The translations under genes and the position numbers were made by a program. A stretch of DNA of 64,000 nt from contig NW_023501068.1 in NCBI RefSeq assembly GCF_014066305.1, positions 481,501 through 545,500 on the forward strand, written 5' to 3'. Below, in pieces: positions 62,285-64,000 of the stretch. Numbering within the stretch: position 1 is the first letter of the stretch; every line of letters starts with the position of its first letter. The stretch comes from Letharia columbiana. Lineage: Eukaryota > Ascomycota > Lecanoromycetes > Lecanorales > Parmeliaceae. The notes beneath the pieces are model-generated. The model saw only the letters and a program-made list of their open reading frames with translations. It did not search any database and was not told the DNA's origin.

Positions 62285-62650
62285 GTAATATTAATATATA
62301 TAAAAAAATAAGATAGAGCTAAGCTTAAAAATCTTAAATTTATATATATAGCTAATTATAAATTTAGAGTTACTACGCTCTTTAATTAGATCGACTAAGT
62401 TATCGCGGATAAATAAATCAGCGTCCGCAACTATTAAAATCTCTTACTCTACTTTTAATTATTTAATAACTTTACTATTTTCTATTAAAATTTTAAGATT
62501 TTTTTTTTTAAATTATAGATCGCAATTTACACTTTTAAGAAATAAGAAAATTATGAAATTTAATCTCATAGTTCTTTAAGGGTAAGAAATTCAAATAATA
62601 CTTATTAAAGATCGCTTATTAAATTCGCTCGACAGCCCTAATCAAAAAAA
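62285..62650 (+). repeat. Dispersed RIP repeat, copy C
   Basis: The copy nearest to copy A in sequence, sharing AGATAGAGCTAAGCTTAAAA and CTATTAAAATCTCTTACTCT. Confidence 0.78.
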
Positions 62651-62708
62651 ATGGTTATGAATTTAATTTATAGATCTTTATTTATATATACTCGATAGTA
62701 TTTAATAT

Positions 62709-63400
62709 CTAATAATACTCGATTTAAAATTCGATAAGTTCGGCGTAATATTAAAATATAAGTATTATTTTTAATTTTACTATATATCTATCTAGATAAG
62801 ATATTATACTATATCGAGACTCTATAATATAATAAAATATTATAAAGAATAGCCTAGTTATTATCTCGAATTAAATCTTTTTAAAAATACGAAGAGAGAT
62901 AGAAATTCAGTTAAGAAAAAGACTATTATATCTTCTATATTAGGTCTATTAATACTATAAACGCTTATCTCATTATAGTAATAATAGTAAGATAAAGAAA
63001 GATCTACTTTATAATAGTAGCGAGTTTTATCATAGACTTTCCTATAGACTTTATTATAGACTTTACTAGAGACTTTATAATAGTAATAATAGCGAAATAA
63101 AAGAGATAAAAGATATAAGAAGATAGTTAAAGAAGATATAATAGAAGAAGAGATAGTAAAAGAAGACGTAGTAGAAGAAGACGAGATAGAAGAAAAGATA
63201 GCGACAATTTTTTTATAAATCGATAGATCGATAAGGTTTAAAAAACGATAAATTAAGTTCTTAGATATATTAATATTACTAGCAATAAAAGTTTAAATAT
63301 TATTCTTTATAATTATATCGAGTTATTATAGAATTTTAATAAAAGATAAATTTTTTAATATTACGTCGAACTTATCGAATTTTAAATCGAATATTATTAG
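62709..63400. mobile_element. Short RIP-mutated DNA transposon with terminal inverted repeats
   Basis: Positions 62709-62753 and 63356-63400 are inverted repeats of 45 bases with two differences, enclosing about 600 bp with no reading frame. The ends match the unmutated terminus at 59530-59627 apart from a deletion and RIP-type changes. Size and lack of a transposase suggest a non-autonomous (MITE-like) element. Confidence 0.7.
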
Positions 63401-64000
63401 ATATCGAGTACTTTCGAATATATACGAATACTCGTATTCTATTAATATAATATTATCTAGATATATAAAGATAGTAAGCTAAATTATAGTAATATTCTTC
63501 GCTTACTAAGTAATAATTTAATATGAAATCGTAGAGAGTATATAACGTGGGATCTTAAAGAGCTAAGTCGTATTCATAATAATAATAATCTTATTTTCGC
63601 TTACTTTCTTCGTAACGTTCTTCATATTTATCTACTATAGTACTTTCTTCTCTTACTAAGTATTAGATTAATATAAGATTATAGAGAGTAGATCTATTAT
63701 ATTACTACTACTAACTATCTCTATAGTTATCTTCGTACTATATTATATTTTCTCTTATAGAATATTAGATTAAGTAACTAATTAAGTAAATCTAAATCGA
63801 GCTTCTAATACTTCTAGTCTTATATATATAAATCTTATTATTTTTATTATTTTTATTATTTATTTCTTAAGTAAGACGAGTAGAGTATTATCTAATTAGC
63901 TAACTTATTATTTCTACTACTCTTTTATAATATTCGAAGTTATTATAATATCGATAAATCTAGTAAAAGAATCGATAGAATAATATTAAAAGATATTTCA

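Larger units (their letters stand above)
59628..64000. repeat. RIP-mutated AT-rich block running off the right edge
   Basis: At least 4.4 kb of strongly AT-rich sequence lacking CpA/TpG and with no coding capacity. Nested copies of several repeat families (marked separately) show that it is built of RIP-degraded mobile elements. Confidence 0.88.

Overview
The window is nuclear DNA of a filamentous ascomycete (Pezizomycotina). Genes have many short introns (about 42-80 bp, GTAAGT-like donors, CTAAC/CTGAC branch points), genes lie close together on both strands, and two AT-rich blocks show the CpA/TpG depletion left by repeat-induced point mutation (RIP). No genus can be named safely.

The window has two parts. 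From 1 to about 39.6 kb is compact housekeeping DNA: a decayed STAND-type N-domain gene cut by the left edge, an ABM-like dimeric-barrel protein, an F-box/LRR protein, a Golgi apyrase, a decayed sulfotransferase-like gene, Clr2, an SNF2 ATPase with C-terminal zinc fingers, RNase P/MRP subunit Pop4, pantothenate synthetase, the Rieske subunit of complex III, an SNG1-family membrane protein, protein kinase C, a Zn2Cys6 transcription factor, the ASTRA subunit Asa1, the DEAD-box helicase Dbp7 and a hemerythrin-like protein. From 39.6 kb to the right end is accessory DNA: relics, a likely RiPP locus, a HET-domain gene, a P450 and RIP-degraded transposons.

The most interesting locus is a candidate dikaritin (UstA/UstYa-type) ribosomal peptide pathway. 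At 49,960-50,513 a secreted precursor carries eight near-identical repeats, each holding PDGDLYEYK or PDSDLYEYK and ending in a Lys-Arg kexin site. At 46,828-48,068 lies an intact six-exon UstYa/DUF3328 oxidase with the HQLHC and DHCID motifs. An intact microsomal P450 (57,394-59,091) lies across a RIP-mutated block and may or may not belong. The inferred scheme is secretion, Kex2 cutting into several copies of a Tyr-Glu-Tyr peptide, and oxidative crosslinking by the UstYa protein.

Several conserved genes (PKC, Asa1, F-box, ABM-like, SNG1-like) are each broken by one net single-base indel, usually in a homopolymer run, while neighbouring genes splice into perfect frames. This looks like residual assembly error. 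It differs from the true decay of the sulfotransferase-like, subtilase and N-domain genes, which carry several lesions or altered catalytic residues. All exon borders are hand-derived from splice motifs and frame closure; no database search was possible.
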